NCBI GenBank assembly: GCA_946699065.1
Contig: CAMPDV010000224.1
Location: 248,001-312,000, forward strand
Direction: 5' to 3'
DNA: 64,000 nucleotides
Origin: Loxodes magnus
Lineage: Eukaryota > Ciliophora > Karyorelictea > Loxodida > Loxodidae
The notes under the pieces were generated by a model that saw nothing but the letters and a program-made list of their open reading frames with translations, searched no databases and was not told the origin of the DNA. The translations under genes were made by a program, and so were the position numbers. Shown here one piece after another: positions 61,780 to 64,000 of this stretch (the stretch's first letter is position 1; each line of letters begins with the position of its first letter).

Positions 61780-62017
61780 ATTTCAGGATTTGGCAATAAT
61801 AAAAATTCAATTAGTTAAAGCAAAGAGTTTATAAAGAAATTTTAGCTCTTGTTTTAATTGCAATGCCTATAAACGTAGATATCCTTAATAAGAAAAGCAT
61901 TTCTTGATTCGAAGAAAATATTTAATTGCATTTAATGATTTTCATAAATGTGGATTACAAAGCAAGAATATTACGAAAGCTAGGAATCAATTATAATTAA
62001 GAATGCATCTAATTTAT
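61780..62017 (+). pseudogene. Actin pseudogene fragment (C-terminal fifth)
   Basis: Reads like the end of the 42845-43975 actin gene: KQRVYKEILALVLIAMPINVD matches [21 protein letters not shown]; a degenerate SISWFEEN stretch sits where SAWLGGS should be; and, after a frame change, [16 protein letters not shown] matches [16 protein letters not shown]. Base-level identity is high in the segment TGTGGATTACAAAGCAAGAA (shared exactly). The frame break, loss of the GGS loop and absence of upstream actin sequence make it non-functional. It is on the opposite strand, about 18 kb from the source gene. No poly-A tract was noted, so retro-copying is not shown. Confidence 0.8.
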
Positions 62018-63051
62018 CGTAATTATTTCATCCTTGACCTTTTAAATTTTATATTTGTCTCTTAGGATTTTAATTTCGAAATAGAGTAAAGTAAAATAAT
62101 TCGTAAACTAAAAATGAGCTGTCATAATATTTAGGAAAACTAAAATAAAGTTATAAAGCATACAAATGCTAACACTAATTTATATAACATCTAAAACATT
62201 AAAGCTTTAATATAAACTAATTTAAATAAGAATAATGCTCACATATTTGAGCTTTTAATAAAAGAATTAATATACTTTTGTATAATCTAAATATTAACTA
62301 GCAACGATATGAACCTTATCATAAGCAGAAATCATGATATATATCTGCATTATCTTTTATTTCTAGTATACTATTCAGTAAAATTTAATAAATTTAACTT
62401 AATTTATCTTGCAACTATTATAAATTACCCTAAGATAACTAAATCTTATTTCATAATTTCTTAATTTGATAAATGTATATCAATTATAAATTTAATTGGC
62501 CTAAATGTTTAGAAAATAAGAGAACTATTTTTCAAATTAATAATTTAAGAAATTTTTTAGTTTCCTAATTTACTAAAAATTGGAAAATGCAACTTTACTT
62601 TATATATCTTTTGATGTTTTAAATTTATAAATTACTTTTAACTGAACCAGTTGGTATATATTTTTTATTTGATTTGTTAATTCTAAATTATCAAACCTTA
62701 AATAACTTTTAGACTTTAATCCGCTTTAGAATGTACAGTTTTTAATTGAATTGATTCTTGTTTAGCTCTTTATATTTCATGATATATATTATTTTATAAT
62801 TGCATATCTATTTTAATGCAAAGTTAAATTATTAAAATTCTCCAACCACAGGTATTTATGGATTAGAAATACTTGAATCTTTGTTTTCTAAATAGTGAAC
62901 TACTTTAATGTTTTTAAAAGTATAATCTTCGTTCTAATATTTATGATAGTTAAAAAATTACTTTTACAATAAAATGAAAATAATGCTTAAGTAATTTATA
63001 TATAACTAAATATTTAATTTTTAAATAAGTTAATTTCTTTTAGTCTTAAAC
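62018..63051. other. AT-rich gap
   Basis: 1 kb between the pseudogene and the coiled-coil gene; nothing seen. Confidence 0.45.
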
Positions 63052-63825
63052 TCATTCAAAATCCAGTTTTCTAGTCGATGTTCTTCCAGTATTTATTAGC
63101 AAGTCAGTCTCAGTTTAAAAGATGCCTGATCTCTTAAAAAAAATATCATTATCTTTTTCCTTGTTCTGGATAATAACTTGCAACGAAGATATATTACTTT
63201 TTTCACTTTTACATTCATTTAAGTGCTTTTTAACTTGATATCTTTATTCTTAAATTTCACTATTTTGAATATTAAACTTTTTTTATTCTTCATAATTCTC
63301 AACTTAAATAGAAACTTGCTCCATATCATTTTCCACTTACTTATTAGAGTCTAAATATTTTAAGTCGTTTTGCTAGCTTAAATCGTTTAAATTAATTTCC
63401 TTTAATATTTTTACATCCAAAAGTTAACTTACTTTGTTGTCAATTGCAATTATTTCATTCTTTCCTTTTTTCTTACAATATATTTTAGCAAATTATTATG
63501 ATTTAGTTTATCATTCTTAAATTAAATTTTTTTTTTAGTTTTATAGCTGATACAGTTATTTTTTTTAATCTTTAAGCTATTAATATACTGAGGAATTTTC
63601 ACTATCTTATTCATGAAGATTCTTTAATTATATTAAAGAATTAATTAACTAATTGATTTTATCTTTTTCATATCCATCTTAATTTTCAAAAAGTTCATTA
63701 ATTTATTCCAACTCTTTATCCCTTTTAGTTTTTTTTTGAAATCGATAGGTTTTATAAATGACTCTTAAAATTGAAAGAGTACTTAAAAGCATAGAGCATA
63801 ACCTAAATAATGTTCATTTAGACAT
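63052..63825 (-). CDS. Coiled-coil protein with hydrophobic N-terminus
   Basis: 257 residues, stop TGA at 63054-63052. The start MSKWTLFRLCSMLLSTLSILRVIY (first Trp is TGA) could be a signal or anchor. The rest is almost all heptad-type Glu/Gln/Lys/Asn/Leu sequence (VYQQLKDQKKQLYQLQNQ; KVSQLLDVKILKEINLNDL; ENYEEQKKFNIQNSEIQEQR), ending with a basic RTSTRKLDFE tail. Composition and lack of inner TGA after residue ~110 support coding, but no family can be named. The true start could lie upstream, as the frame stays open toward the window end. Confidence 0.6.
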
Positions 63826-64000
63826 TAAAAAATTGTTTGTAATTTGAATAATAAGTTGAGGTAACGATTCAAGAAGAATTTCTAGAATATTTAATGGAAT
63901 TTGATTTTTCTCGTATTATTTATAAAATTAGAATAAAAAGTTTTTATCTTTTTTCGTCTATTTATAAAATTAGTATCATTAATATTCCTGAGAAAAGCCT

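Noticed and set aside
1..64000. Tetrahymena-type code (TGA only as stop)
   Set aside because: It would break Rab WDTAGQE, kinase DLWSLG, the capping protein, archaemetzincin, histidine kinase and all three FkbM genes at conserved Trp positions.
1..64000. Bacterial or organellar origin
   Set aside because: Genes for actin, Rab, capping protein, SDE2 and TUL1, plus spliceosomal-type introns, show eukaryotic nuclear DNA.

Overview
The window is ciliate nuclear DNA, very AT-rich, read with an ambiguous genetic code. TAA and TAG encode Gln inside conserved motifs: the Q of the Rab WDTAGQE motif and the Q of LQRHSDHH in the alkane-hydroxylase genes. TGA encodes Trp inside other conserved motifs: the W of Rab WDTAGQE, the W of kinase DLWSLG, FkbM EFWG/KWATQ and capping-protein QWNYQW. 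TGA is also the only stop I can place, for example after the actin C-terminus and after a Rab CKCL prenylation box. This matches the code described for karyorelict ciliates such as Loxodes and Parduczia; naming the group is inference. Introns are tiny (17-28 nt, GT..AG). With TAA and TAG open, ordinary ORF finding fails here, so genes were called from family motifs and frame continuity.

Layout. 1-6.66 kb: a 1.5-kb, about 99.7% identical inverted repeat. Each arm carries a complete AlkB-type alkane hydroxylase gene, and the 3.7-kb spacer holds a mitochondrial p32/MAM33 gene. 8.5-11.1 kb: a TUL1-type transmembrane RING ubiquitin ligase and a short SDE2, both on the minus strand. 14.8-27 kb: a duplicated region. 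Block A has a RING/coiled-coil/otubain/RING gene, a LINE-like reverse-transcriptase fragment and an FkbM methyltransferase. Block B has a decayed otubain copy and a second FkbM gene. 28.8-37.1 kb: a protein kinase, a TMEM151-like protein, a coiled-coil protein and a Rab GTPase. 40.4-47.4 kb: an XK-related membrane protein, a divergent actin, a third FkbM gene and an archaemetzincin. 50.3-56.9 kb: F-actin capping protein alpha, a hybrid histidine kinase, an unidentified protein and a small Cys/His-repeat protein. 59.6-63.8 kb: a SPRY-like protein, an actin pseudogene fragment and a coiled-coil protein.

Genes lie on both strands with long AT-rich gaps and no operons. Recurring themes are ubiquitin (TUL1, SDE2, RING-otubain), actin (actin, capping protein, actin pseudogene) and membrane or lipid functions (AlkB, Rab, XK-related protein, anchored FkbM enzymes). 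Any cooperation between neighbours is inference. No rRNA, tRNA, CRISPR array or convincing promoter motif was seen.
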